64,000 nucleotides of DNA from Varanus komodoensis (lineage: Eukaryota; Chordata; Lepidosauria; Squamata; Varanidae). Positions within the stretch are counted from its first letter, which is position 1; every line of letters begins with the position of its first letter. The notes under the pieces were generated by a model. It ran no database searches. It was not told the origin of the DNA and saw nothing but the letters and a program-made list of their open reading frames with translations. A program made the position numbers and the translations under genes. Below are positions 1 to 11,340 of this stretch, in pieces. Location: positions 12,299,564 through 12,363,563 of the forward strand of contig NW_025335505.1 in assembly GCF_004798865.1 (NCBI RefSeq), given 5' to 3'.

Positions 1-204
1 GAAGACCTTTTTATTTAAAACTTATTTTAATTGTTAACTTATTATGTATTTATATGTTTTAAATTTTTAAGCCGAGATGTTACTGGGTTTTTAAAATTTT
101 TAATTGTATTAATTTGTTATTTATATGTTTTAATTATGTTGTGAGCTGCCCCGAGGCTTTGTTGCGATGGGGGCGGAATAGAAAAGTTTTAAATAAATAA
201 ATAA
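1..204 (+). repeat. L2-type LINE 3' end (ORF end and tail)
   Basis: The window opens inside an old LINE. The first bases read as K-T-F-L-F-K, the usual C-terminal ending of L2-type ORF2 proteins (LKT.LF). A T-rich 3' UTR follows, then the tail motif gagctgccccgaggct, a GGGGGCGGAATAGAAA block and an (AAAT)n end at 190-204. Related tails recur at 17.7, 29.75, 56.15 and 56.75 kb. The element is cut by the window edge. The exact L2 subfamily is not determined. Confidence 0.65.
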
Positions 205-240
205 CTCACTCAGAGATGACTTGACGGCACATAAGAATAG
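205..240 (+). repeat. Short BovB/RTE LINE tail fragment
   Basis: The segment gatgacttgacggcacataa matches the end of squamate BovB elements, where the ORF end and 3' tail read roughly as 'cgacttgacggcactta'. It abuts the L2-type tail, so one element probably inserted in or beside the other. It is too short for a subfamily call. Confidence 0.5.
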
Positions 241-724
241 ATCGATTGATCAATGTGTGAGAATGTTCAATATAATGTATAGGAATGCAAGCCATAATCA
301 TTAATCATTTTTTTAAAATATTAAATCTCCAAGTAAAATGCTCAATACCTTGAGGTGTGTAGAATACTATCATATAGCCCCCTAGTTCTGATTTACATAT
401 CTTATTAACAACATAGTAAGATTTCATGTACCTATATTTTTTATCAGTCAAGTCAGGTTCGTGGCTGGCTAAAACACTGGAGCTTTTTCTGCTTCTAGTT
501 GAAGTTTTTGGCTAGAGTATTAGTTGCATTTTAATTAATGTTGTAGATCATGATTTGTGAAGCATTAACTGTAACTTTTATGAATTCTTTTAGGGCATTT
601 TTCTTTCATTTGCCTGCTTTCTAGTTTTGAATGTACAGCTTTTCTTCTAATTGTATACTATGTTGCATGCTTCTGAAATTAGCATTTACCACACATTGGA
701 AGAAAATACATTTGAAACATCGTG
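241..724. other. No gene seen; AT-rich unique sequence
   Basis: I see no long ORF with a recognisable domain, no CpG cluster and no clear repeat here. Confidence 0.6.
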
Positions 725-1060
725 CTAGAGAATAGCCTTGTGAATACCCTGAACTGATAGATGAACAAGTGGTCCTAGAACAAATCAAGCTACAACTTTC
801 CCAAAGGCAAAAATGAGGCTGTCATACTGTGGGCATGTCATAAGAAGGCAAGTTTCACTGGAGAAGACAGCCATGCTAAGAAAAGTTGAAGGCAGAAGAT
901 AAAGACCAAACATGAGATGGATTTACTCCACAAAGAAGCCACAGACTTAAATTTACAGGAGTTGAGCAAGGCTGTCATGGATAGGATGATTTGGAGGGTT
1001 TCCATTTACAGGTTCACCATTAGTTAGAGACAACTCGATGGCATGTAATAACAAAAACAC
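725..1060 (+). repeat. BovB/RTE LINE 3' fragment
   Basis: Translation of 810-890 gives the C-terminal RTE signature M-R-L-S-Y-C-G-H-V-I-R-R followed by S-L-E-K-T-A-M-L and K-V-E-G-R-R, which is the end of BovB ORF2. The 3' end reads caactcgatggcatgtaata and then an (A/C)-rich tail, as in reptile BovB. Stops and small indels interrupt the frame, so this is a dead 5'-truncated copy. BovB is widespread in squamates and known for horizontal transfer (established knowledge). The fragment is the best single taxonomic marker in the window. Confidence 0.85.
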
Positions 1061-2504
1061 ATTGGAATGTGTTAACTTTCCCACTGGCAGTGCATGTTTG
1101 ACCTGGATTAGAATATATCACACAATGTTTAATGACAACATACCACTTAAATGGAAATTAGGATTCTAAAGTAGGTATTTTCCAAATAAAGTGCTGAATA
1201 AACTTGAAAGCTAAAGTGGGGAAGTAGGATGGAAGAAACTTGGCTAATAGAAAAAGGATGTTTAAAGTGTTCTGAACACTTCAAATGTTACATAAATGCT
1301 AACATTTGCATTATGTTCATAAAATAATGAGCATAATATTACTATTCAGAGACAATTCATCTGAAAAATTAGTGCTGTTATTAAACAGTCTGGCTTTTGT
1401 GACTCCCCTTTAGTTACGGACTGAATTTAAATACAGTGTTAAGCCATGGTTTATGTTAATTACAGTTTGTTGCTTCAGTCATGAATTTTTTTGCAGACAA
1501 GAAAACGGAAGTTCTTTCCTTATTTGGGTTTGTTTCTTTTCCACCTATTTTGCTAGGTAACAGTGGTTTCAGTTGAGGCTGCTCTTGCCAGACACCAACA
1601 TCACAAGCAATGGTTTAAACAAGGCAGACTTTGCAAGCTAGCAACAAACTGGCTTAAATTTATGGTTTGCAGCTGGTTAACAAAACATGGTTTATTTGGG
1701 GAGAATCTGTTAATATACAGTGACCTGGTACACAGGATCAAACCAGCGTACAGCGTGGGTTAGCATTATGTTTAACTTAAAAATGGATTAAAAGGGAGTG
1801 CAGAGGAAGAACAGGGAAACTGTGGATTTTGCTAAGTGTTAATGTACGTTTTCACCCAGAAGTCACATACTTGATGTGTGTATCATGGGGAGTGAATTTT
1901 ACTTTGACATGTGTCAATTGCATGTTATATGCAAATGTTCTAAGACACCATGAAGCCACTTTAAGTATTTAGAGCATGAACGCAGAGTGAAGAGGAATGG
2001 AATGCTTAACCCTTTTCCCTAATCTGTTTCTCTTTTCATAATCTCTTCCCAGGCAGTTCATTTGCCTTGCAGGGCTTCAATTATGAACACATGACTGGAA
2101 TCTCATATGGAGGCAAGTCGGTGGGGGTGTTGAGTGATTAAGAGAAGATTCAGATAAAGAGCTCCCATACCCATTTATTTAGTCAAAATTTCCTTCCCCA
2201 AAAACAGCTTTGCATTTAAAAAAAAATACAAGTAATAGCCTCCTCCGTACATCTAACATATTTTTAAAGTCTTAAAACGGTTTCATTGTAAGTAAATGAT
2301 TTTTGTTTTAGATGTAGTTCCATACGTTGACCAAGTAGAAAAGATATTTAGGATGCAATTATATGCATGTTTAGAAAGAAGAAACTACATTTCCCTGCAT
2401 AAGGAGCATTGGGAGTGGTTGGATTTGTTATTGCCTAAACAAGATTGCATCCTTGAAGTATTTTACCAGTACTGAAGATTGAGACAACTTTGCAAAACAT
2501 TAAT
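1061..2504. other. No gene seen
   Basis: This stretch is AT-rich. A 66-codon ORF at 1563-1763 has no recognisable domain and is probably chance. I see no clear repeat. Confidence 0.55.
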
Positions 2505-2990
2505 ACAGTCAAACCACAACTTCTGCAGATTTAACTTTGCAGATTTGATCATTTGTGAGTTTGCTTTCAATAATTAAATGAGATTTTGTGTGTGTGTGTG
2601 TGTGGGGGGGGGGTGCTTGCAGCCTACTGCAGAAAATGATCACCATAGAGAGAGGAAGAGGAAAGGGGAGATAGGGAGGGCCTCCAAAGCATGCCTTCTT
2701 GTCCAGTCCATCTGGAGAGGGAAATCCCTCCGGCATTTCCTTGGTGCAAAGAGTCACTTGTGAGTGAAAGGAAGGGGAATAAGAACATAAGAATGTAATA
2801 AAGAATGGAAGCCCTGCTGGTTCAGACCAAGGTCTGAGAGGGAGAGGTAGAAGAAATCCAGTACACAAAAGATCAACAGTATTATTAAGTGCTAAGGTCT
2901 GGTGGTGCGGATCTAGAGATATTCATGGTTTATCCACTTTTTGGGGTCTGTGCTCCTAACCCCTATGAATGTGGAAGGTCAGCTCTACTC
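2505..2990. repeat. Composite interspersed repeat, copy 1 (possible non-autonomous DNA transposon)
   Basis: This is the first of two related copies (the other is at 25278-25685). Shared blocks, in order, are 'gcagatttgat.atttgt', 'cctactgcagaaaat.atca', 'cttggtgcaaagag', a CR1-tail-like segment (aagaacata...ccctgctgg.tcag), 'agagatattc.tg' and 'tgaatgtggaaggc'. The ends are weakly inverted (acagtcaaacc... against ...ggaaggtcagctct), which suggests a DNA transposon with degenerate terminal inverted repeats. A (GT)n run followed by a G-run sits at 2587-2613. Family unknown to me. Confidence 0.55.
2587..2613. repeat. (GT)n plus poly-G tract
   Basis: A dinucleotide run is followed directly by about nine Gs inside the composite repeat. 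The second copy lacks it, so it expanded after insertion. Confidence 0.85.
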
Positions 2991-5620
2991 ACAAGTTAGA
3001 AGCTTTATTCTGAAGTTACAAATAATGGTTAGTGGAGCCCATGTGGCAAAATGTGAGAAGAGGTGTTACTAGGTTGGCCCTACCATTAGGCAGAGTGTGA
3101 GGTAGGTGTCTGTATGCTGCTTTGAACCAAAGGGCACTGTTGTCTCTGTTAAATAGTTCCACTTGAGTAGTAATCATAAGCTTACTTATGTGGCTATAAC
3201 TGTTTTTAAAGGCAGTACTATTTTAAAAAGTAGTAAAGATTTCATACACGTTATGCATTTGTACTGCTTTTAGGTGCCCTAATTGGTACTGGAATTGTCT
3301 TTTCCATCTGTGTTAACCTGAATTCCACTGGCACATACTGTCTCTAAGAAAATTGAACTGGCCAAAGGAAGACAAGGATTGTCACCAGAACATATTTGTG
3401 AATCATGTCTTTAAAACTTTTTGTACTAATTTCTATACATTCTAAATTGCAGTGCTAAGGATTATACTGAATCTTCAATAAACAATTGCTTCATTTGGTA
3501 AGTAATTAAAGGAAATTGTCCTCAACAGCCAAAAAAAAAAAAAAGGTTGGGCAAAACTAGTCAGTCTCTTTTCTTACCTTCATTTCAAATTTCCACTAGG
3601 CTAGCGGTAGGTAATACTCATCCTGCATAGAGTTCTGCTTCATTGTGAGCATTCTGTCACTAGTCAGAGCTGTCAGGTATGTCAGTCGAGAAGTATTGTG
3701 GCTGTGTCAGAGACATAAACAGAGAGATTAGATGGCTACAAAGAGCTGTGAATAAGGGAATAAATTGTGTTCAGGAGGGGGAAAAAGTTAAAGAAACTGT
3801 TTTATCAAAAGGTCTGTTCAGGAGGCTACTGCTAATATATTACAGCTGGAACAAGATAATTGTGGAAAGAGATCTTTGGGTGTTCCCTGCAAAATGCTGC
3901 ATACTTGCGATAAATATTCAAATACTTATTTTGTGTGGTGAGTGCCAGATATCCCATTCAAAGTGAAGTACAATTCCTTTCAGAACATTTAAAATCTACT
4001 GCCAGGAAATGTTAGGGACAGTTTTATAAGCCCACAAGGAATATTTGTACTAAATGGAGTCACAAAAATACGTTTTCACAAAAGTTTCCTTGGAAAATTC
4101 ATTCAAGCCTTAAATGGCTCTGCAGTGAGAAATATCCAGTAGCAAATTCAATTGGGGCCAAATTCTTTCTCACTGCTGTTTCCTCTTTCCAAACAGGTTT
4201 GTTTGTGGGATAGGGACATTGCATACAAAGAATAGAATTATTACAGCCTTGTCACTCTGCACAGCCTATCAAGTATTCCTTTGTATTTTGGCAGTTAATC
4301 ACCTGTCATTCCATTTACCAGAAGGAAATATTCCATTTGTCTGTGTGCTGTTAAAAGAATTTAGAACACTACCTTGGAATTCATGGTACTGAATGAAGAG
4401 ACAAATTATGAGGTCTGTTTTTGAAAAATTCCCACGGACTTAACTGGAAAAGCACCACAATGTGCTACTATGCATAGTTCAACAGCCAAGATGTCCTGTC
4501 GCTTGTCCTGGTGGACCCTGCAATAAGGTTCTGAAAGGAGGGAAATGGGATGCATCATTGCAAAGGACTTTTTGATTAGTGAAGCAGCATTTTGTGGCTT
4601 ATCAGATTGGTCTGGTCCTTTCCAGCATTTTATGCTAGCTCATGTAATTTCCCCCTTCCTTTTCTTAAGGTTACTGGGAAATATGATAACACTGTGATCG
4701 TAAATATACACAGACAGAGGTTCTTCCCCAGACTTAAGCATAACATTGGTATTAAATAAGAGAGACTAATTCCACAATAGTCAATTCACATTATTTTCAT
4801 TCTGAAATGTACTACCTTTGAACAAATTACATTTATTGGACTGCAGTTGCATACAGTTTCAACACAATGCAATATCAGGTTTTTAAGCTGCCTTTGTTGT
4901 TGTTTCAAATTGGTGTGCTTTTTTTTAAGCTCCCGGGGACAAGAGCCATTTGAACTCCAAAACCACCCACGCTTTCAATGAAACTGTGTGAATAAGCTTT
5001 AGATTCCTCCTCAGTTTTCCAAGCTTTTATACTCTCATATGGTTTACACAGACAAAAGCACACTGGAATCCCATTTAGCCATCTAATTGCAAAAAGACAA
5101 AGAGGGTGGAAGTTTTAAACTGAAGTGCCCTCTTACAACTGCATTAAAACCCATTTTATTTGCTCTCCAGTTCCAAAATGCCTCCAGCACCCTAAGATGC
5201 CATGTTAGTCAATAACTCATGTGAACACAAGAAAGAAACAGACCCTACTGCTAATTCTTGCCATTAAGTATTTTATTTGCTCAAGACAAAATATGACATT
5301 TTTATCATTTTTATTAGATCATACATAAAGAAATTGTACTCTTTAGAAGTTTGGAATGGTCTTTCAAAGCATGCTTGGCAACCATAAAGCTGCTGCATCC
5401 TGTATACAGCCAATATAATCGTTCAGATAAGTCTGGAAATGCTGTTGCCACTTCAGTTTACTTTATCCTTCAACCATCAAGCTCAGTTCCTTAAAGAGAG
5501 TTAACATGTCACTAAGAACATGAAGACTATGAGAAGAGCTGTTCCGGGTAAGACGCAAGCATGTTATTCACACAGTAGCCAGGCAGCTGTCTGCAGGAAA
5601 CTTACAAGTAAGACATGAGT
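2991..5620. other. No confident gene; one weak candidate terminal exon inside
   Basis: This stretch is mostly unique AT-rich DNA. Apart from the 3274-3545 candidate described separately, I see only short ORFs without domains, such as 95 codons at 3679-3966. Confidence 0.5.
3274..3545 (+). other. Weak candidate 3' terminal exon or retroposed transcript end
   Basis: After an acceptor-like 'tactgcttttag', the frame from 3276 reads A-L-I-G-T-G-I-V-F-S-I-C-V-N-L-N-S-T-G-T-Y-C-L and stops at 3345 or just before. The first part is hydrophobic and membrane-like. About 150 bases further on are AATAAA (3477-3482) and a run of 14 A at 3531-3544. The hydrophobic open end, poly(A) signal and A-run in this order fit a terminal exon or a processed insertion. 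The frame is short enough to occur by chance, and I recognise no protein. Confidence 0.2.
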
Positions 5621-5624
5621 ACAC

Positions 5625-5978
5625 AGCAGCATTACATGTTACCTACACTGCCTGTGACCCTGGAAGAACATCAGGACTAGTAGCCATTTACAGCCTTTTC
5701 ATCCTGGAATTTGCCAATCTCCTAAAGGCCTCAAAACTCAGGACTGTCACTACATCACATGGTCATAAATTCCGTAGTTTTAACAGTGTGTGGAGAAGTC
5801 CTCCTTTTTGACTATTCTGAGCCTCCCACCAAACCACTTCAAGGGATGACTCTGGGTTTTAGTATTAGAAGGGGCAGGGAAGGATTGGTTTCCTGTTTTC
5901 TTTCTCCACATCATGTATAATGCTGTGCATCTCCATCATGTCTATTCTTAATTCCCCTTTTTCTAAGCTTTTGTCATG
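5625..5978 (-). repeat. CR1/L3-type LINE 3' fragment
   Basis: Read on the minus strand, this follows the well-known amniote CR1 ORF2 C-terminus and 3' UTR. Landmarks on the plus strand are 'aggactagtagccatt' at 5676, 'ttccgtagttttaac' at 5770, 'gatgactctgggtttta' at 5844 and 'catcatgtctattctta' at 5933. It is considerably worn and belongs to an older subfamily than the two CR1 copies at 7.5 and 39.4 kb. Confidence 0.7.
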
Positions 5979-7454
5979 GCGTACTTGCTATACCCCCTTG
6001 ATCATGTTAGTTGTCTTTTTCTATTAGCCCAAACAATGTTAAACAGTGATCCCAGAATACATGGGGACCTATTCTAGAATGACCCATTCTGAATTGTTCT
6101 TAGTAATGGCAACTACTTATAATGATTTTGGACTACAGTAATAATTGTAGTCCAAATAATTCCTTACTAGTGTCCATGCTATCTCTGGCTGATGGGAGCC
6201 AAAGTCCATGATGCCAGGTTGCTTGCTATTGCTCTAGTATAATCTTCAAATAGTTTTAGCTTCAGCTTCCTCTCTAAAATTATTCTACCTTCTCTTCTCA
6301 GCCATAACACCAACTATTTGTTCCAAAGAAGATTATACAGAAATTTTTGCACATGTAAGGCTTGCATGCATCCCATAGCTATGCATGAAAATCTGTGGAT
6401 GGAGGTACTAATCCAAAATTGCCATTAGAAAGGGAGATAGAATACAACATGTCTGACTCTAATACTACACATGGGGAGGAAAATGCAATTAAAATGAAAT
6501 CAAGTTTTGATACTGAAGCTGTCACTCCAACAAATTCAGTCTAGAATCAAAAAGAATCCTTTAGTAGGAACCAATGAATGATTCCTAAAGCAGGATCTTG
6601 CACCTCCCTGAAACTTAGTGCTTTTCCTTCAGGTGATCTGCTCACACCATGAAGGTCTTTTCCTGTAGTTTGAGCACTTTTTTATTGCTAGTGCTTAGTT
6701 CTTATAATTAGTTTATCAAATCAGAATATAGAGAACTGTATATTTGTTTTTATGTGTTCATATCTATCTTATATTCCAAGTAACATACAATACTACACAA
6801 ACATGAAATGCACAGAAAGCATTAAACAACCATCAGAAAATGTCAATGTTATAAAAAAGCCCAAACTCTCCAAATCAACAAGAACAGTAACTCAACTCCC
6901 CTCCCTTGTAAAAAAAAAAAAAAGTTGATGGTACCAAGAAAAGAAAACAGTGATATATAATACAGAAATAAATGTTTTTAAGTAAAGCTATTTAGGGCTT
7001 TGAGGGTTAAAACTAGCACTTTGAAACATCAGGCTAGCTCAAACACACCACTTGCTCAAAGCATAAACCAAGATTCTTTGTAAAAAACAGTTGAAGAAAG
7101 TGTATTACTTGAAAAAATACATGAAATATGTAAACACATTATTAAAATCATACATGCACCACTTGTTTCCCTGCTTCCTTCATGGCTGGGAAGTTCAGGA
7201 CAGATCTGAAGCAAGAAATGATGCATATAAAAATGGGGATGTTTTTCACATGGACTCTTATCTCAAGGATCTACGTGTTTGAATTAGGTATTAGAGTTTT
7301 AAAAAGTTTTTCCAAATTTGAAACAATGTGTCATACAGTGTGTATATTGGATGCCATTTTATTTTGTAACAAAATGTATAATTTATCTTGGTTGTATATT
7401 GTACTGAAGAAAGGTTCAACATGTTTAATATGCGTGATTACCTAAAGCTGAGAG
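5979..7454. other. No gene seen; one degraded MITE-like palindrome
   Basis: An inverted repeat at 6127-6156 (tttggactaca / tgtagtccaaa, 8-nt spacer) followed by 'ggctgatgggagccaaagtc' resembles the palindromic hAT-like MITE family seen at 19.2, 35.4 and 47.0 kb. An A-run of 14 lies at 6911-6924. The 63- and 87-codon ORFs at 7091-7445 show no domain. Confidence 0.5.
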
Positions 7455-9985
7455 ACCTGTTGCAAAGAGAGGCCTGACAGTGGGGGTATGTTATTGCCCT
7501 CCAGGTCAACTTGAGACCCTGGATGATGGCCTGACAGACCAGATTCTAAGGATATCTTGGTGGAGAGACACAGTAATTATGGGAGATTTCAGTCTCCCAG
7601 ATATTAGTTGGGAGACTCACTTGGCGGTGACAACCAGATCATGTCACTTCCTAGAAGCTATAGAGGGAGAGTTTTTCACACAGAGGGTCCGAGAGGCAAT
7701 GAGGGGGGGGGAAATATCCTTGACTTGGTCTTGACCAATAGAGAGGAGCTGATAGATGAAGTACAGATTAGGGGAGCTCTGGATGCGAGTGATCACTCCA
7801 TCCTTGCTTTGAGATCAGGGGACTGGGAACGTGCAGCAGGTCGAGCACTAGAAGCTGGGACTTCAAGAGGGCCAGCTTTGGCCAACTGAAGGCCAGACTG
7901 GGGAAAGTCTCCTGGGATAGGTTACTGGAAGGTAAGCGAGTTGAGGAGGGGTGGATGGCACTCAAAAGGGTGGTTTTGGAGGTGCAAGCCTTGACCATAC
8001 CTCTAGTTAGTAAGGTGGGGAGACGGAGGAGAGCACCGCCATGGATGCGAAAGGAGGTGGTTAGAGGGATTAGATGAAAGAGGAACCTCCATAGGAAATG
8101 GGTACTGGGGCAAATAGACAAAGGGTATACCGGGAGGAGGAGGCCCGTTGCAGAAGGATTCTTCTCAAGGCTAAGGCTGATTAGGAGCTGAGACTTGCCA
8201 AGAATATCAAGAGCAACATTCTTTCAGCATGTAAATAGGAAAGGGAAGGGGAGACAAGTGGTGGGACCACTACATAAGGAGGAAGGAGATCTAGTGACTG
8301 ACATGAGGGAACAGGCACAGGTGCTAAATCACTATTTCGCCTCTGTGTTCTCCCCAACACAGGATGAGGGAGTTCCGCATAAGAGATTAGATGAGGCCGG
8401 GGACTTAGGGGCACAGATTAGAGTCACCCCCCTAGAAGTCGGGGGGCTCCTCAGGGCATTGGACATTACAAAAGCGCCAGGCCCTGACGGGTTACACCCG
8501 AGAGTACTTAGAGAGTTGGCAGGGGTTCTCTCACGCCCGCTGGCCTCCATTTTTTGAGGCCTCATGGAGAACGGGTGAAGTTCCAGAGGACAGGAGGGTG
8601 GCATCAGTGGTCCGAGTTTTCAAAAAGGGTAGTAGACATGGGGAATTACAGACCTGTTAGCCTTACATTCATTGTGGGAAAAACAATAGAAAGGCTCATA
8701 ATAGAGATCTAGTGATGCTAGATAGGGAAGGGAGGCTGACAGCCACACAACACGGCTTCCACAAAAACAGGTCCTGCCAGACAAACCTTGTGGAATTCTA
8801 TGACAAGGTTTTGAGATGGCTAGATGGAGGGGATGCAGTGGATTTGGTATACCTGGATTTCAGCAAGGCCTTTGACAAAGTGCCCCATGATATCCTGGTG
8901 GAGAAACTGAGGCGTTTTGGCATACACCAAAGCACTGTCCGGTGGATTAGGACATGGCTGACTGACCGAAAGCAGAAGGTAACCATTAGTGGGGAATCAT
9001 CGGGATGGCGGCCAGTGACAAGCGGGGTCCCCCAGGGGCCGATCCTGTTTAATTTTTTCATAAATGACATGGAAGAAGGGGTGAACAGTCTGCTGATCAA
9101 ATTCGCAGACGATACTAAAACTGGAGCAGTGGCCACAACTGAGGGGCAGGTACTCCAGATCCAAAAGGATCTGGACAGACTATGGAAGTGGGCAGGAGAC
9201 AACAGGATGGCATTCAATGTGAATAAGTGCAAGGTCTTGCACTTGGGGCACAGGAATAGGTGTCATAAGTACAGGTTAGGTGACAAGTGGCTGGAGAGCA
9301 GCACTTGTGAAAGGGACCTCGGGGTACTGGTTGACTGCAGGCGAAACATCAGTGTCAGCAGTGTGATGCTCTGGCAAGAGGGTGAGCGCCACCTTTAATT
9401 GCGTAGCCAGAAGTGTGGCTTCTAGATCAAGAGAGGTATTACTACCCCTCTATACGGCTCTGGTGCACCTGCAACTGGAGTATTGTGCTCAGTTTTGGGC
9501 CCTTCTTTACAGAAAGGATATAGCCAGGTTAGAGTCAGTGCAGCGTAGGGCCACAAGGTTGGTGGTCGGTTTGCAGGGGATAGGGTATGAGGCAAGACTG
9601 AGGGAACTGGTCTCTTCAGCCTGGAGAAGAGGAGATTCGGAGGGGATCTGTTGACGACATACAGGTATGTGAGGGGATGTCACATGGAGATGGGTAGAGA
9701 CCTGTTCTCCCCTGCAGAGGAGGGCTGGACACGCTCCAATGGAGCAAAGCTCAGGGAACCAAGGTTCCATTTAGATGCCAGGAAGCACTTCCTGACAGTC
9801 AGGACCCCCAGGGTGTGGAATGGGCTTCCACGAGAGGTTGTTGAGGCCCCATCGGTGAGGGTGTTCAAAGATAGGCTGGAGATGCACATGGTGGGCATGT
9901 TGTGAGCAGAGCCAGCTGGTGCTGGAGGTCAGACTACATGGCCCAGGAGGCCCCTTCTGATTCGCTCTGTTTCTATGTTTCTATG
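7455..9985 (+). mobile_element. CR1 LINE copy A, 5'-truncated, ORF2 broken
   Basis: A non-LTR retrotransposon that starts abruptly inside the ORF2 endonuclease domain (VGVCYCPPGQLETLDDG, MGDFSLPDISWE) and runs through the reverse transcriptase to a complete 3' end with the CR1-type octamer repeat ttctatgtttctatg at 9971-9985. Five-prime truncation is the usual result of target-primed reverse transcription. The coding frame is broken at several places, including the G-run near 7706, a TGA at 8075-8077 and shifts near 8600 and 9380. It aligns along its whole length with copy B (41178-43717), with 14 substitutions and one 12-bp indel in about 340 bases that I compared by eye (from about 9001). 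I see no target-site duplication, as is usual for CR1. Confidence 0.93.
8712..9398 (+). pseudogene. CR1 ORF2 reverse transcriptase segment (copy A)
   Basis: This is the longest open stretch of copy A, 228 codons. It contains RT motif A (V-Y-L-D-F-S-K-A-F-D-K-V), motif B (G-V-P-Q-G-P) and motif C F-A-D-D at 9102-9113. Compared with copy B, the four residues S-V-L-G after G-V-P-Q-G are missing because of a 12-bp deletion, which would damage the RT core. The catalytic Asp pair is intact. Upstream and downstream parts of ORF2 are in other frames, so no functional protein is expected. Confidence 0.9.
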
Positions 9986-10482
9986 CTGGAGCCTTGGTAA
10001 AACTGGAAGAGGACAGCATTGTTTAGAGTATCTGTTTGGCCTCATGCCTAGATGTGGCTTTAAAGCCCTCTTCCCTCCCTTCCCCACACACTTTATTGCT
10101 GACTCTGCTTCCTGATCCCATTGTGGGATTAGGACTGAACCAGCAGCTTGGGGGTGGGGTGGCATGGAGGAGCCATTGCATCCCCATACATTCTGCCGCC
10201 TAACCTCTATGTGGCACTGTGGCAAAGCAGAACTGCACTGCTACACTAGTATTTAATTCCCACTAAGGCCAGATGGGAGAATCCTTGTTTCTCTAAAGAA
10301 CCTACAAACTACTGTGGGTGGGAGTGGCAAGTGTACAACAAAAGTCTCAGAAAGTTTCTGTGAAGATTTAAACCAACTTGAATGCAGTTCCACCAAATAT
10401 ATTATTTTTTTTCTGGCTTCCTATAGCCATTTAAAACTTGGAAGAATTTTAATGAAAACATCTATTTGTTCTTTCTTTACTC
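9986..10482. other. No gene seen
   Basis: This is moderately GC-rich sequence just after CR1 copy A. I see no clear repeat or exon. Confidence 0.5.
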
Positions 10483-10705
10483 TTGTGTTATGTGCTGTCC
10501 ATCTCTCTTTGATTTATGGTGACCGTATAAGTGAAAGCCCTCCAAAATGACACTCTCATTCAACCCTTGTAAATTCGAGTCTCTGGCTTCCTTGATGAAG
10601 TCATCTCACATTTATCTTTCTTCTTGCTTTTCTTTTCTTCTGGCTTCAACTTTCCTAAGCATGATTGCCTTCTCCGCTGAGTTTTCCTTTTTGATGATGT
10701 GCACC
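10483..10705 (-). repeat. BovB/RTE LINE 3' fragment, reverse orientation
   Basis: On the plus strand it reads 'ttatgtgctgtccatctctc', '...tatggtgaccgtataa', '...ggcttccttgatgaagtca', '...agcatgattgccttctccg'. This is the reverse complement of the BovB 3' end seen in forward orientation at 725-1060. It is worn, with no intact frame. Confidence 0.75.
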
Positions 10706-10954
10706 TGATGATGATGAGGAAAGCATTTAGACAGCAGAAATGACTATGCTAGCCCCATGCTTTTTAAAGATTGGAAAGCATAGGAAGCACAGAGGCAATC
10801 CTAAGCTCAATGCTCCTCCTGCTGGGTACCCATAATTCTCTTGAAGAGTTACAGCAGCCACATTGGATAGCAACCTCCCTCTGCAGACATAAGAGTCCCT
10901 CAAGCTTGTGCAAAAACAAGGAATATCAAAGGGGCCAAGAAGACCATTGGGTCT
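10706..10954. other. No gene seen
   Basis: Short unique spacer between the BovB and CR1 fragments. A 61-codon ORF at 10771-10956 has no domain. Confidence 0.5.
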
Positions 10955-11340
10955 AGGGTCACCAATTTATACCATCCCACTCAGATGACTATTCAATTTC
11001 TTTTTTAAATGTGTCTCATGTGGGAAAGCTCATGACCTTTCTAGGCAACTGGTTCCACTGTTACATTGCTCTGACAGTAAGGAAATTTTTCCAGATATCT
11101 AGCCTAAATCTGGATTGTCGCAACTGGAATTGATTATACCTACCCTCTGGTATCAGTGAGAAGAGAGCTTGACCTTGTTTGTGGCAGCCTTTGAAGTATT
11201 TCTTGAGTGAATTTCATGTCCCCACTCAGCCTTCTCTTAGACTGAACATACCCAATTGTCTCAGTCTCTCCTCACGGGACAGCATTTCCAAACTCTGGAT
11301 CATTTTGTTGCCCTCCTCTGGACCCTTGTAAGAACTTGGA
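10955..11340 (-). repeat. CR1 LINE 3' fragment, reverse orientation
   Basis: The plus strand carries the reverse complement of a CR1 ORF2 C-terminus. Landmarks are 'gacagtaaggaaatttttcc' near 11070, 'ccttctcttagactgaacat' near 11230 and 'gttgccctcctctggaccc' near 11308. Read on the minus strand it begins upstream of the typical L-F-S-L-.-.-R-L-R block. It is a 5'-truncated, degraded copy of a different CR1 subfamily from copies A and B. Confidence 0.8.

Noticed and set aside
8798-9232. 144- and 148-codon minus-strand ORFs opposite the CR1 reverse transcriptase (also 42533-42979)
   Set aside because: They are antisense shadows of the RT frame, present in both copies only because the copies are homologous.
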